Origin: Acephala macrosclerotiorum
Lineage: Eukaryota > Ascomycota > Leotiomycetes > Helotiales > Mollisiaceae
Length of the DNA stretch: 64,000 nucleotides
Assembly (NCBI GenBank): GCA_014904845.1
Contig: MU119297.1
Span: forward strand, 124,001 to 188,000
Direction of reading: 5' to 3'
Made by a program: the position numbers and the translations under genes
Part shown: piece by piece, positions 22,518 to 33,977 of the stretch
How positions within the stretch are numbered: position 1 is the stretch's first letter
Layout of the letters: each line of letters opens with the position of its first letter
Notes under the pieces: model-generated
Seen by the model: only the letters and a program-made list of their open reading frames with translations
Told to the model about the DNA's origin: nothing
The model's database searches: none

Positions 22518-23695
22518 TCACAACCAATCAATATCAACACACTCTCTCCCTCCCACAGTCCCATTACTCAACCTCAAACTTCCACTCCCCTCCACCAAGT
22601 CATCCACCACAACCCCATCAAACCCATCCCTCTCCCTCTCCAATACCTCACTCCTCCACGGTACACTCTCCAAGCTCCCTAAACTACTTACCGCAATCGC
22701 CCCCGCCATAATCCCCCACTCCATCGCCTTCACAACATCCTCTTTCTCCCCACTCTTTTTCTGCCTCAAAATCTCAACAGCAAAGGCGCCTATAAACGCA
22801 TCACTTGCTCCCGTCTCATCTTTAACTCCTTCTGGGATCTGGAGGGCAGGGTGGTGCGTGATCTTCACTCTGTTGGAACGATGTCTCTCGACTTCTGACG
22901 CGATGGCGCCGCGTTCGCCGAGAGTGATTATCACACAGCGAGCGCCTTCATGGTGGAAATGTCGGCAATCCGCTTCGAAGTCTAGTGGCTTCCTTGCATT
23001 TGCGTCTTTGTTCCCGTGGCCGCGGAGTTTGCAAGCTTGTTGAGCGTTGACGATAAGGTAGTCAACTCAGTAAAGATCTCGAGGTATTTGTGTGCTTGGA
23101 TCTGGAGCTGGTGCTGCGTTGAGTATCACTGGGATAGGAGGCTGCTGGTCTCTGGCGAGTTGGATAGCGCGTTGTACTGTTTCGATGGGAATCTCCAACT
23201 GCAAAAGTAGGAGGTCAAGAGGAGGTGAGAGGTCGGGAATTATATCAGGTGTGACCTTGTCATTAGCTTTCGAATCGCTGATGACAATGGCCTCACCAGA
23301 TCTGTCCACAGTAATATGCGCCGTGCCTGTTGACTCCTTGTCCGTAGCCTTCACTTTATCGATATTGACTCCATTGCGTTTGAGGTCCTCCTTGATACGT
23401 AAACCGTCTTTGTCATCCCTACCATGCCGACCATGTATACTGAGATATCGATGTCGTGAGCATCTGCGTTGGATTGCCTCCTTTCTTGTGTTGACCCTAT
23501 GCTCGCTCGTCTCTCGACTGGCTTATAGCGACTCATGCGTCTGCAGGCCACTGCTTGGTTTCCACCATGCCCGCCTGACATCGTGATGCCTTTGGGTTTT
23601 ATGTGGTCGTGTGGCCGAATGTGGCTAGGAATTTGGTAAATGGAATCCATGTTGAGGGACCCAATTATCATTACCGTAGCTTGAGGTAGCACCAT
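22518..23695 (-). pseudogene. Ribokinase-like gene with a frameshift and an in-frame stop
   Basis: The minus-strand text runs through a whole PfkB/ribokinase: VMIIGSLNMDSIYQIP, then SGGHGGNQAVA, VYMVGMVG, DGLRIKEDLKRNGVNID, LLLLQLEIPIETVQ, VDYLIVN, CVIITLGERGA and TGASDAFIGAF. Two lesions interrupt it. The frame must shift near 23,415-23,420 to pass from VYMVGMVG to DGLRIKEDL. In-frame TGA 23,069-23,067 lies directly before VDYLIVN. No intron with acceptable length and splice sites removes either. The usual G-A-G-D near the C-terminus is G-A-S-D. Total span (about 390 codons) is normal for fungal ribokinases. Either this copy is dead or the assembly has errors; the start is ATG 23695. Confidence 0.75.
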
Positions 23696-24504
23696 CGTGT
23701 TTCACTAGATAAGATAGATGTCGCTCAAGCGGTAGATCTTAGGTCCTTGGATGTGAGGATGTATTGGGTGTCGATGGAGAACTGTTGTGGTCAAGTAAGC
23801 TCGTCATTAACCTGCCCATCCAGAAATAGTTGATAACAAGGCGAGGCGTTATCATCGGCCGAAGAAAGTTGGTAAAGTCTTGTTAACAAAATTGAAAAGT
23901 GGTGACGAGAGGCTGAGAAAAACGTAGAAATAATGCGTGCCAGACGGTTTCAAACCTCCGAAAAGACATCAGGTCAGGCTCCGTCGTACGAATCAGAACA
24001 CCACTTGCGCCCGAGGCAGCCGAGTGACGAATGACGATGACGATACGAGTAAACAGGGAATTAAAAAGATTAGGCCGTGCAGCACGACATGGCAAAAGCA
24101 AAGCCCCACCCTGCCGAGACCTGGGGAAGGGGACAAGGTGGTGTACAGGTCAGGAGACACAAGGCTGCGTCTGAGGGTTACCATTTGACAGCCAACATTG
24201 CTGGAGCGTTTACGATATCTAATGAGTAGCTACAACCATACACCATCTGCGATGGTGAAAAATAGGCAACGCTCCACATTCCAGCGTGGCCACGATGACA
24301 TCGATGCTCGTGCGACATGAAGCTTTTGTCGAATCTTCTAGGCTTCTGGGCATCAGAGCCTTGGTCTTGCGGCTCTATCAGGCTATAATTTGAACATATG
24401 CCCCAAAATAGTGGGCTAAAGTGCTTGAGAGTATTGCAGTCGCTAAAATATACTTAAGGAACTTGCAGATCGGAGGGAGTTTAACTCTTTGCCCCCTTCT
24501 TAAG
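23696..24504. other. Intergenic between two divergent damaged genes
   Basis: Upstream regions of the ribokinase locus (-) and the caspase-like locus (+). Opposed short frames at 23,883-24,188 are not credible genes. No repeat or RNA is seen. Confidence 0.45.
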
Positions 24505-26651
24505 ATGGCAGCGTCACTTTTCACCGCGGCAAATGCCTCTCTAGCGGCACACTTCGCTAGAAGGTCAAATACACACGGGAAAAGATACATCAGCTACAGA
24601 GCTCTCATTCTGACCTGGAAAGATGCCCCGGCTGTCGGAATTGCTGAACTGGATTTAGCGCTTGGGAAAACCTATGGTTTCCAAACTGACGTTTTCGAAC
24701 TGCCCCTTCAAGATACTGGAGAATCCTTGGAAGAGCGACTTCAATTGTTCATCAATGCTGCAAACAACCTGTCATCGCTTTTGCTCGTGTGTTATGTTGG
24801 CAATGCTTGTATCAAAAAGAAGAGACAGATTTGGACTAGGTATTCTTGACCAACTTTCCAACACAAGGACTTTCTGACATGGAGTGGCAGGCCGAGGCAA
24901 GAAATAGACGACTCGGTCGAGATTGACTGGCTTCACTTTCAAGAAAAGCTCGAAATTTGCCAATCTGACGTGATCCTAATCACAGACTGTGAGTATGGTA
25001 CGGATCCAGATCTCCGGGCCTCGTCAGAGAGCAGCGAGCTTGACTTGCAGAAACGAAGGAAAAGGATGGAGATCGTCTCTGCACCTCAAAGAATCCCAGA
25101 GGACAAACAAACTTTCCTAGTGTCATTGAGTCAGGAGCTTAAATCGATTCGAGAACCATCTTTCACTTTGAATCGATTGATCTCAGACTTGGCACAGGCG
25201 ATGATCGCCCTATTACACCAATCTTGGCAGTCCGGACCAGTCTAGCATTGCTCTACTGCGCGCAGATGCCAATAAAGGAACTGCAGTTCATCTCCAAGCC
25301 TCGTTCAAGGATGCTTTCAATGCTGACATAGAAACTCAACTCAAAACTTGGGCGATGAAGGCGCCGTCAACTATCAAGGCAGTTAAGTTTGCCGATCCAA
25401 CTTATGAATACTCGGGTGTAGATCAATCCACAAAAGTTCAAGGCTTCACACTGGTAGTATCGGTTACTAATTCTGAAGATCTTGACCAAGAAGACTTCCG
25501 AAGTTGGATTGGAAAGGGTGCTCTCGCAAGTCTGGCCAGTATTTGCGACGAGGTTCGATCGCCGATCGCAAGCCAGTCCTTCAAGGCCGGAGACAATGAG
25601 GAAATGGAGAAGCACCTCCAAAGTCTCGTAGGGAAACTGAATCAAGACAATGGCTGGCAAAGACTCCAGGACACACGCCATGGGGAGTACAACCGGGTTG
25701 TCGTTCTTCCACTTGTCTGGGATTTTACAGGCTTTGACCCAGAAGATGACATTGAGAAAGACCTGATAGATTTGACGGACATCTTTAGGAAAGACTTCGG
25801 ATTTGCCATTGAGTCAACCTTTCGAATACCAGTCGGGAGAGGTCCTGAAAAGTCGGGGCAGAAAGAGCTGGAGAACAAGATCAAAGAATTAGTAAACGAA
25901 AACAGTAGAAGCAAGTACTCGAGCGGAAGTGCTCTCGGGACAGAAGATCTATTGATAGTCCTCTACAGTGGTCATGGAAAAGATACCTACCCAAGTGGCG
26001 GCAGAGCTGTGTGGTCGTACGTGTGAAACCCCACCTTTTAGCCGATGTAGCTGACGTGCCCACAGCAGCGGGAAACCGAGTGGGGGTGACGCAGAGACAT
26101 TGTCATGGTCTCGTATTGTTGACAATTTGCTTGACACTTCGGAGTGTGACGTCGCGCAGATTCTGGATTGTTGCTATGCCGCAACAGCGGCAAAAGCAGC
26201 CACGGCTAGCAGGAACGAGATCTTGTCGGCGTGCTCCAGGGAACAGACCACTTTCGCTGGTCCGGCCTCATTCACCAAGATAGTCATTGGTGTGTTGAAA
26301 GATCTTGTCAAGAAAGGGAAGCCCTTCTCGTTTCAGAGCCTGGCTCAGGACGTCGATTCAGAAACTGCCCACATTAACGACAGTAGAAAGTTGCTTGACA
26401 GAATACCGACACCGCACTACAACACTCTGGATAGGAGCGTGCCGCCGAATTCGATCATATTGCAGCCACGTCCAGGTGGACTTAGGACGGGTCCAGCTTC
26501 GAATCAGGAGAGTTTAGCCCAAACAGGCAAGCCGGCTGCAGCGTATGTGTATGCTGAGATAGCTGTTGATGACTTGTTACAAAAGGTCAGCACAATCTAT
26601 TTGACAAAAAGGCAGCTTTTAGAGAAATGGGGAGCATCATACGAATCATGA
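24505..26651 (+). pseudogene. Tandem caspase-like (C14 fold) gene with a frameshift
   Basis: Exon 24505-24839, a 51-nt intron (donor GTATTC), then an exon from 24891; the frame breaks near 25,200; the coding text resumes in another frame to 26016; a 49-nt intron follows, then 26066-26651. The first half (from ATG 24505) follows a fungal caspase-like domain: a YRALILTWKD strand, YGFQTDVFELPL, LLLVCYVGNAC where the catalytic G-H-G should be, and VILITDCE where D-C-C should be. Both catalytic positions are therefore lost. The second half keeps LLIVLYSGHG (His) and VAQILDCCYAA (Cys). The architecture is thus a pseudo-caspase domain followed by an apparently catalytic one. Related fungal proteins are linked to cell death; the function here is inferred only. 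A sequencing error at the break is possible. Confidence 0.7.
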
Positions 26652-27299
26652 GGAAAATTATTGGGTATTGAAACATCATTTAGCGTGATGGTTTTCGGAG
26701 TTGTTTGAGATATCGAAGAATGCGGGAAAGAAGGAGTTGAGGGAAGAGTTAGTGAGAATTCGGTCCTTCCTGAAAGCGCGCCAACCATTTTGGGATTAGC
26801 TCACAACTGAGGGTGTCTAATCTGTCCTTACTGAGTACCAATTTTGAGAGGGTAATTTGGAACTTGTAGATATTCAATCTACTTAGGTGATCGAGGAGTT
26901 CTGGACATCGGTTCTGTTCGGGACATTCACAGATCTTGGGATATTGAAGACCTTTAAATCATTCAACCAATTCAAAAACTCTCAGAACGACAAGGACATC
27001 AAGATCTTATTACTACCGATCTTGACCTGACCCAACCCACTTAGATAGCAGTACGCTATGCATGTACATAGAAAGTTCACTAGACTCGCGCCCATCATCA
27101 AGCGTCCAATTCCATAAGTGCAATGCAGTGCAAAGCAGAGGTATCAAATCTAACCAATCTTCTCTCTTCTCCCATCGAATTGTCCATACAAATTATGCAT
27201 CCAATTGCCATCCTCCATCATACAACTAATAAAGAGCCGTGATTTAGAGCCAACACGTTTCGGCTCTTAACCACATCCAGAGGTCGCCACTCAGTTCCT
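26652..27299. other. Intergenic: 3' flanks of two convergent genes
   Basis: The 3' side of the caspase-like locus (+) and of the Sec14-like gene (-). AT-leaning, no credible frame, repeat or RNA gene. Confidence 0.5.
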
Positions 27300-29115
27300 T
27301 TAACTGTGTGCTTTGTCGGCCGCCTCCGCCCCGGCACCAACAGCACTTTCACTGGCATCTTTCTCGGTGACATGCTTGGTAGCGTCCTCGGTCTTCATTT
27401 CACCCTCTCCAACGTGCAAATTCGGATCCAAAAGGTTCGCCGTATTTGTGGTATGCGGGCCCTTCGCCTCTCCATTTGCAACCGCACTTCCATTCGGCAC
27501 ATTCCCTGCCTTCTCGTTCAAATCCAACTTATGCTCACGTTCCGTAGTTGTGACGAACGACACTGGCTCTGGTCTTGAAACAGAAACTACCTCGCCATCC
27601 TGCACCGCATGCTTCTCGCTGTCGGCCTCCGTTGTCGCTACACTCGATGCCCCAGTGCTCGGTGGTTCCGTCTCATCCTCTAGCCCAGTAGGGACAGTCA
27701 AGAATTCCGGTCTCGTCGGCACGATTTCATTGACCTTTTCCGATTCGGTTTGTCCAGCGTGGCCGTTCGCTTTCGCTTCCGCATGAAGCGTAGTGACCAC
27801 GCAGATCTCCTCCTTCCTTTCCTTGCCACCGTCTCTTGTTCCCGCTGCGACCGCCCGAATCTTCTCACTCTTCACTTCGCCAAGTTCCTTCTGTCCGTTT
27901 CCATTAATCCAAAACAACGGCCCGTGGGGGAAGTCCTTGTTGCCATTTTCCCATTCCAATACTGACTTTAAATGAGGATCCAAAACTGGCATGTCCCCAA
28001 ATTCGAACTCGAGTTGTCCTCCATACTTCTTAGGGATGTTCGCGGGATCGATAAAGGATTCGAGGGTCTTTTTCATGTCATGGTGACCGAGGATGAAGAT
28101 TTTGGAGGTGGTGATTGGGTCAAACCATTTCTTGATCCAGCCCCATACCGTTGGGAAGAAAGCGGGTGCGCCGATGATCTGGTAGATGGGACGTTAGCCT
28201 TTATGGTTTGGTCTGGGACGGGGCGGAAGCTGGGACAGGGTGGAAAGCGGTAAAGGAGGGGAAAGAAAACAATGGTCATAAATGACATGACCAAAGGAAA
28301 ATAACCTACAAAGATCCGATCCAAAGTCTCTGGGTAATGCGCTGTAGCAAGAGTACTCGCATCCTGCATATGCCCCCTCAAATTCCAAAATTGCTTCAAC
28401 CCCACCCCAGAAATATCCACTATATTATTACTTTGCGTAATCGGCGTCCGAGGATGATCTCTATCCGTCAAAGCTGAGCAAAGCGGCATTACAAATCGAA
28501 TCAGATTCTCGTAAAGCGCGAAAAGACGTAGTAACTTCGGCGGAGTCTTCCCATCAGTTTTCGCCTTGCTATGTGTTTCCTTCGCGGACTTCTCATATGC
28601 AGCCATAGTCTTCGAGTTCAAGTGCTTAACTTCGAACACATATACAGGTATACCACGTCGATCGCGTCGTCCGGTCCATTGCGGATACTATTGTCTGTAA
28701 GAAATTGGCTGCGAGGTGTATGGAGGTGCTATACCAATCTTCGAGTCTCGTCATAGTGATCTAGGTCTATCGTCTCGTATAATTCATCAATCTGATTTGC
28801 ATGCCGCCATGCCTCTGTGTCTGCGAACTGTTGGTATGCGTCTTGAACGACGAAACGTCTGGCTCGAAGGAAGCGCCTGTAAATGTCAGCAATGAAGTTC
28901 TGGAGGGCTAGATGATCTCACAGTAACGTAGCATCATCGTGGGATGCATGCGTATCTCCTTCTGCTGGCTTGTAGACACCTTTGTCGGCACACAATAGCT
29001 TGAAGTTCTTAAATGCTGCATCTTCCTCTGTAGTAAGGTGCCCTAGATGCCCATTTGGATATCCATACTCAACAACAGCAGACTGAACTCTATGTGCGGG
29101 GCCAGCAGTCGACAT
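27300..29115 (-). CDS. Sec14-like CRAL-TRIO lipid-transfer protein
   Basis: Four exons: 29115-28922, 28876-28735, 28687-28310, 28178-27300 (introns of 45, 47 and 131 nt), 530 aa. The N-terminal CRAL-TRIO-N helices include LLRFLRARRFVVQDAYQQF and end near WRHANQIDELYETIDLD. The lipid-binding domain follows: YPQWTGRRDRRGIPVYVFEV, NIVDISGVGLKQFWNLRGH, ATAHYPETLDRIF joined across the third intron to IIGAPAFFPTVWGWIKKWFD, then IPKKYGGQLEFEFGDMP. A Glu/Ala-rich, disordered tail of roughly 200 residues follows. Sec14-type proteins exchange phosphatidylinositol and phosphatidylcholine and promote Golgi secretion. It is divergent from the CinA-like gene over 823 bp. Confidence 0.93.
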
Positions 29116-29938
29116 GACTCCTTGAAGAGGAAGAAAAGAGGAAAGAGAAAGAGGAAAAGAATAGGACCGTCACGGACTTGAGGACTTGGTGCTGAAGAGG
29201 CTCTGAGGTTCCTCTTGATGTAGATTTTATGCTAGTTCCCACGTCATCCCAAGAATCTCCCAGCTTATGTAATGAGCGAAATGGAGTCTCGGATTAGGGG
29301 ATTGAGCCAAGAATAATCCCTTTGCGCTGACGATGCGGCGAGGAAAATGTTGTGAGGTGGAAAACCCGAGCAGCGAAGTGATAAGCATTATGGAGACTGA
29401 AAGCCACTGCCGGATGCTTCGGCACCCGATGACCAGCTTGAAAGGCATCCGTGATGGCTGACGAAGCATCATGTGTTGAGATGGCGAAGGAGCTGAATGA
29501 TTAGGTAGAGGAGACTGAGAAATACCAAGTTCATGGAAAGAGCACTTGACTTTAGTGGTGCAGTCAGAGGCATGTGCGAGGTGAAGTGAAAGCTTATTGA
29601 CGTTCGATTATCGGCATCCTTGCTGAAACATTGATGAAGCATGTTGGCTGGGAATAATGTCCAGCTTCGAGACCACACAAAATGGAACAATTTCAAGCAT
29701 AATGATCCAGCTTGTGAGAGAGAAGGGAAGACCCTTTTATATGTATTTTTTTTGTGGCCCGTAATCATTCATTTGGACGGTGACATTTCCAGCAGTTCCG
29801 ACACGCTGTTTCCCCTCGTTGTAAGATTCCCTCTGAGCCCCAAAGCCGCGTCCTTGCATCTACCCCACCATCTCGTGTTACTTCCTTTTCCATCAACACA
29901 CGACTTTTCTTGTACCCAATCGGCCAATTCTAGAGCTC
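29116..29938. promoter_or_regulatory. Divergent upstream region, Sec14-like and CinA-like genes
   Basis: 823 bases between two start codons on opposite strands. A T8 run lies near 29,747, and pyrimidine-rich DNA precedes the plus-strand start. Minus-strand open frames at 29,227-29,768 lack domains and are taken as chance. Confidence 0.45.
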
Positions 29939-31174
29939 ATGTTGTCAAGACTTTCTCAAATAGCAAGACACTTCTCTCGTCCTCTTCCCAACTACGCCCA
30001 TAATTCTGCTGCTGCGTTTGCCAGTTCTGCGAGTAGAATCATGACATCATCAACTACAGCAGATGAGAGGAATACAAAGACAATACATACAGCAGCATGT
30101 CTGATCATTGGAGATGAGGTTTTGGGAGGAAAGGTATATCTTGTGGGAGGAAATCTGGCATCTGCTGAACAAATTGGCTAACTTGTGGCTTGTAGACGGT
30201 GGATGTATGTATAATTAAATCTGCAGGGTCAGCAAACAATAACGCGTTGGCAGACCAATTCGGCGTATATGGCCAAGTTCTGCTTCAAGTTAGGAATGGT
30301 ATGAAGCTTCATTCAGTCTCTGCCGGCTAGGCTGACAGTCAGAAAGGCTCTGAAGCGCATCGAGGTCATTGCGGACGATGAGGACGAGATCATCGAAGCT
30401 GTGAGGAGGATGAGCAACAACTATGATTTTGTGGTTACAAGTGGGGGCATTGGACCAACGTATGGCTCTCTCGGACATTCTTGGGGCAAACTGACATCTG
30501 CCAGCCACGATGACATTACCTACCAATCGATAGCCAAAGCCTTCGGTCTGAAGCTCAAGCTTCACCAAGAAGCATACGAAAAGATGAAGAAACTCTCGAA
30601 GCCACACCCAAATCAACCGAACTTCAGCTGGGACGTCGACTCACCAGCGAAGACAGCCAAACTTCGAATGATCGAGCTCCCAACAGACGAAACTCGAGAC
30701 ATCAAGCAGCAGGTGTTGTTCCCAGTCGACGATTTATGGGTCCCAATCGCATGTGTAAATGGCAACATTCACATCTTGCCCGGCGTACCGAGATTATTCG
30801 AGAAGTTATTGGAGGGCATGAAACCATTGCTCCTACCTCGATTGACAGACCCCGATGGCAAGGGGATTCACCGAATCATCATCTCAACGCCATTACCAGA
30901 GAGCGCTGTGGCTCCATACTTGACGGAATTGGCAGGTAGAGTTGAATCTAAAGGCGTCAAGGTCGGCAGCTACCCAAGGTGGGGGAAGAAGCACAACACT
31001 GTGACCCTTGTTGGACGGTATGTAGTCCGGGGTGAGGAGAATTTGCCGTGCTGATGAGCTTGCAGAGATCAAGACCTTCTAGAAAGTCTTGTTGCAGAAG
31101 TCGAGAAGAACGTGGAGGGCAAGCGGGTGAAAGTCGAAGGCGAAGACGACGTTGATGTAGAAGCTAAGGAGTGA
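29939..31174 (+). CDS. CinA/MoCF-type molybdopterin-binding-fold protein
   Basis: Six exons: 29939-30133, 30196-30204 (9 nt), 30254-30298, 30347-30459, 30505-31017, 31066-31174, giving 327 aa. Phases agree throughout. The spliced core reads [33 protein letters not shown], then [37 protein letters not shown] and ILPGVPRLFEKLL, which are the hallmarks of the MoCF_biosynth domain of the CinA/MoaB group. The first roughly 35 residues (MLSRLSQIARHFSRP...) are Arg/Ser-rich without acids, like a mitochondrial presequence; a second ATG follows at 30041. Bacterial CinA-type enzymes act on pyridine-nucleotide damage products, but the eukaryotic role of this branch is uncertain. The fourth intron (45 nt) is stop-free and in frame. 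Confidence 0.85.
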
Positions 31175-33123
31175 GTCGTGTCCATGTGAATTACCTCCGG
31201 CCGTCTCTCTAACACCGTGTGCAGTCAATAACTTCTCGTTGGTCCTCGAGATGCCTTCTTTCTTTCTTAGTCTTCTCCTCCGTCAAACAGCATGGTAGGT
31301 GCAGCATAGCGGTGTGTTATCAAATCGGGCCATTTGCCCGTGCGTTGAAATTGGCATTTACAGCGGGAACCCACCGTGAAGGACGGACGCCACGATGCTA
31401 ATCAGAGTTTAATAACAGGGGGCAGCAAGGTAGTCGTGCCGAATGTTCCATGACCCATCAAAAAGATGCTGTCAAAGATTGCGGTAAAGCTTGGTGCTCG
31501 AGATGCATATTGATCATAGCACCAATACAAAAATCAATCACATCTCAACCGTACAAATCACTTACCAATCACAATTCCCGGAAATTTGCTTCTTCCAGAA
31601 CACGAAGAAACATGTAACGATGTCCTCTTTAGGTCTTGGTGTTACCATCGTCGGTGGGGCAAATTCTGATAAACTTGACCAGGGTCTCTCGATTTCTTTA
31701 TCGGCTGTTTGAACTTCCCCGTACTGGGTGAAACAATTCTAAGATAGCTTGGAAACGGTGAAACGGAAATGACAGCATGTTCCGACAGTGCTCGCAGATT
31801 GTGGAGGACCAGATGAAAAGCATGCACGTGGGATTCGCTGGTGAGAGCGTGCCCCAAAAAGTAATCTGGAATTTTGAGAAGCTTCCATGCATGCTTCGAC
31901 AGCCACGTTCTGTCGTGAGGATTCCTTTTGGGGGCTTCTTGACAAACCATGTGGCTGAAATGTTCCAGTCCCAGCGAAAGAGATGTTTGAATTCTGCCGA
32001 TTAACAGACCTTGCAGGACTCGTGGATGTAGATCGCCCACCATAACGCTCCCTAGACGAGTCAGTCTCGTAGATTGCTGTCTCAACCTCCTCTTTATTGC
32101 GATTTGCTGGAGGGCGGGTGTGCTGATGATATATCATCGGAGCAAATTTGCCCTACCGCCGTCAACTTTGATGGACAAGAGAACATCTGGGTGTCTGGAC
32201 CCTTCAAGACATTTTTTTCCAGCTCCCTTGCCGCCGTCCAAGCCTCGGTGTAATCGTGCGGTAGATGGCGAGCTCTGAATGGGGAGATCATACAGGTCGA
32301 CTGGAGCAAAAGCACCAGAACAGCGTAGAACATGCACAGAATGCGTCTCCCTTGCACAATTTGAATCACAGCCCGACCAGTTGAGGCCTGCCATTGGTGG
32401 TCTGCACACCTTCTGGCCTCCTTTTGGGCTGTTCGCACTCGTGGCTTGCACACGCTGGTACTGGTAACCCATTCAAGACCCTCGAGGACCATCTTCAAAA
32501 AGTGTGGTACTGTATGGCGCGGTACCGTATGGGATGGATGGATGGATGGATGGCAGCTCGGTCGTCTCGCGCATTGGCTTAGTTTACAGTAGTGGATTTG
32601 GCGGTTAGGCCAACGTCCAGAAGCGCACGTCCCAAATGGGGAGTCTGTGCAGCGTCTTCACAACTCAACTCTCTCCAAGAAACATCCGCAACCATCTCGT
32701 CTCACCAGTGAATTCAAAGCGAAAGCTCTCGTCTGTCCATTGAGCTCTGTCCCCATCTGTTATCATCCCGATTGATACGATACAGCACCTACTGAGAACT
32801 CCTGCCGATACCCTTCTCTTCCTCGCACCCGAACCCTTTTTTTCTGCCCTCTTGCACCTGCAGAAACGACCACGACCCTGTCCGTTCCTGCGAATCCGAG
32901 CTGCCTCTCTGCACCGCTCACTGCACCACTGCATTGGATTGCGGAGATCGCTATCCTGACCATCCCGACCAGAACCGTACCCTACTGTACCTTCCATTGC
33001 GAGACGAGACGATTAACGGCCAGAACCTCAGACCTTCTGCCTTGCAGTTTCACCCGACGGCCAACCAACGACCTTTCCCTCGATCGATGAACAGAAGATA
33101 ATCCATCACATACCGACGTAAAG
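31175..33123. other. Intergenic, 1.95 kb, upstream of Ras gene
   Basis: No credible gene. A (GGAT)n microsatellite lies at about 32,532-32,554. From about 32,700 the plus strand is pyrimidine-rich, consistent with a long 5' leader/promoter of the Ras gene. Opposed frames at 31,642-32,137 and 32,094-32,498 show no domain. Confidence 0.5.
32532..32554. repeat. GGAT microsatellite
   Basis: About five copies of a four-base unit in the upstream region of the Ras gene. Confidence 0.85.
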
Positions 33124-33977
33124 ATGGCCTCCAAGGTACGCCGCTCTCAATCATAAGCTGCGAGCGTCTGCAGGATTAATTGCTAATCGTTCTTGGCGGA
33201 TAGTTTCTGAGAGAGTACAAGCTCGTCGTTGTAGGCGGTGGTGGAGTCGGAAAGTCCTGCTTGACGATCCAGTTGATACAGAGCCATTTCGTCGATGAAT
33301 ATGATCCTACAATCGAAGGTTCGTTCCCTTCCTCTCTGTCTCTCAATTCTCATCCCCAAAATCGATGTTACCTGAAAATTGTTTGCTAACGCAATCAATA
33401 CAGACTCTTACCGCAAGCAATGCGTGATCGACGAAGAGGTTGCGCTTCTAGATGTCCTCGATACGGCCGGTCAGGAAGAATACTCGGCGATGAGAGAGCA
33501 ATACATGAGAACGGGTGAAGGATTCCTATTAGTGTACAGCATCACGAGCAGACAGAGCTTTGACGAAATCTTGGTGTTCCAACAACAGATTCTGAGAGTC
33601 AAGGATAAGGATTACTTCCCTATCATTGTGGTTGGCAACAAGTGTGATTTGGAGGGTGAGAGACAAGTTTCAAAGCAAGGTATGTTGTGTCCCATTCCTT
33701 GATCATGAGCACTGGCTGATATAGGGGTGTTATAGAGGGTGAAGCATTAGCTCGTTCTTTCGGATGCAAATTCATCGAGACCTCGGCGAAATCGAGAATC
33801 AATGTCGATAACGCTTTCTACGATATTGTCCGCGAAATTAGACGCTATAACAAGGAGATGGCAGGCTACACGGCAGGTGGTGGCAGTGGGTCGGGAAGCG
33901 GCGGACCAGGAACCAAGATGGAGATCAGCGAAGGCGAGAAGGAGAGAGGATGCTGCGGCGGATGCATAATCATGTAA
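33124..33977 (+). CDS. ras1: Ras1-type small GTPase
   Basis: Four exons: 33124-33135, 33204-33318, 33404-33679, 33736-33977 (introns of 68, 85 and 56 nt), 214 aa. The first exon encodes only MASK. The G domain follows: [16 protein letters not shown] (P-loop), YDPTIEDSY (switch I effector), [15 protein letters not shown] (switch II), VGNKCDLE (NKxD) and IETSAKS. The tail is Gly/Ser-rich and ends [13 protein letters not shown] is a farnesylation CAAX box, preceded by two cysteines suitable for palmitoylation. This matches fungal Ras1 orthologues, plasma-membrane switches for polarity, adenylate cyclase and MAPK signalling. Position 12 of mammalian Ras numbering is glycine, so it is not a constitutively active form. 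Confidence 0.97.

Noticed and set aside
27306..27975. Long plus-strand frames opposite the Sec14-like tail
   Set aside because: Antisense shadows of the low-complexity, GC-rich C-terminus of the real minus-strand gene.
32532..32554. GGAT repeats considered as a CRISPR- or telomere-like array
   Set aside because: Simple microsatellite: no spacers and no TTAGGG units.
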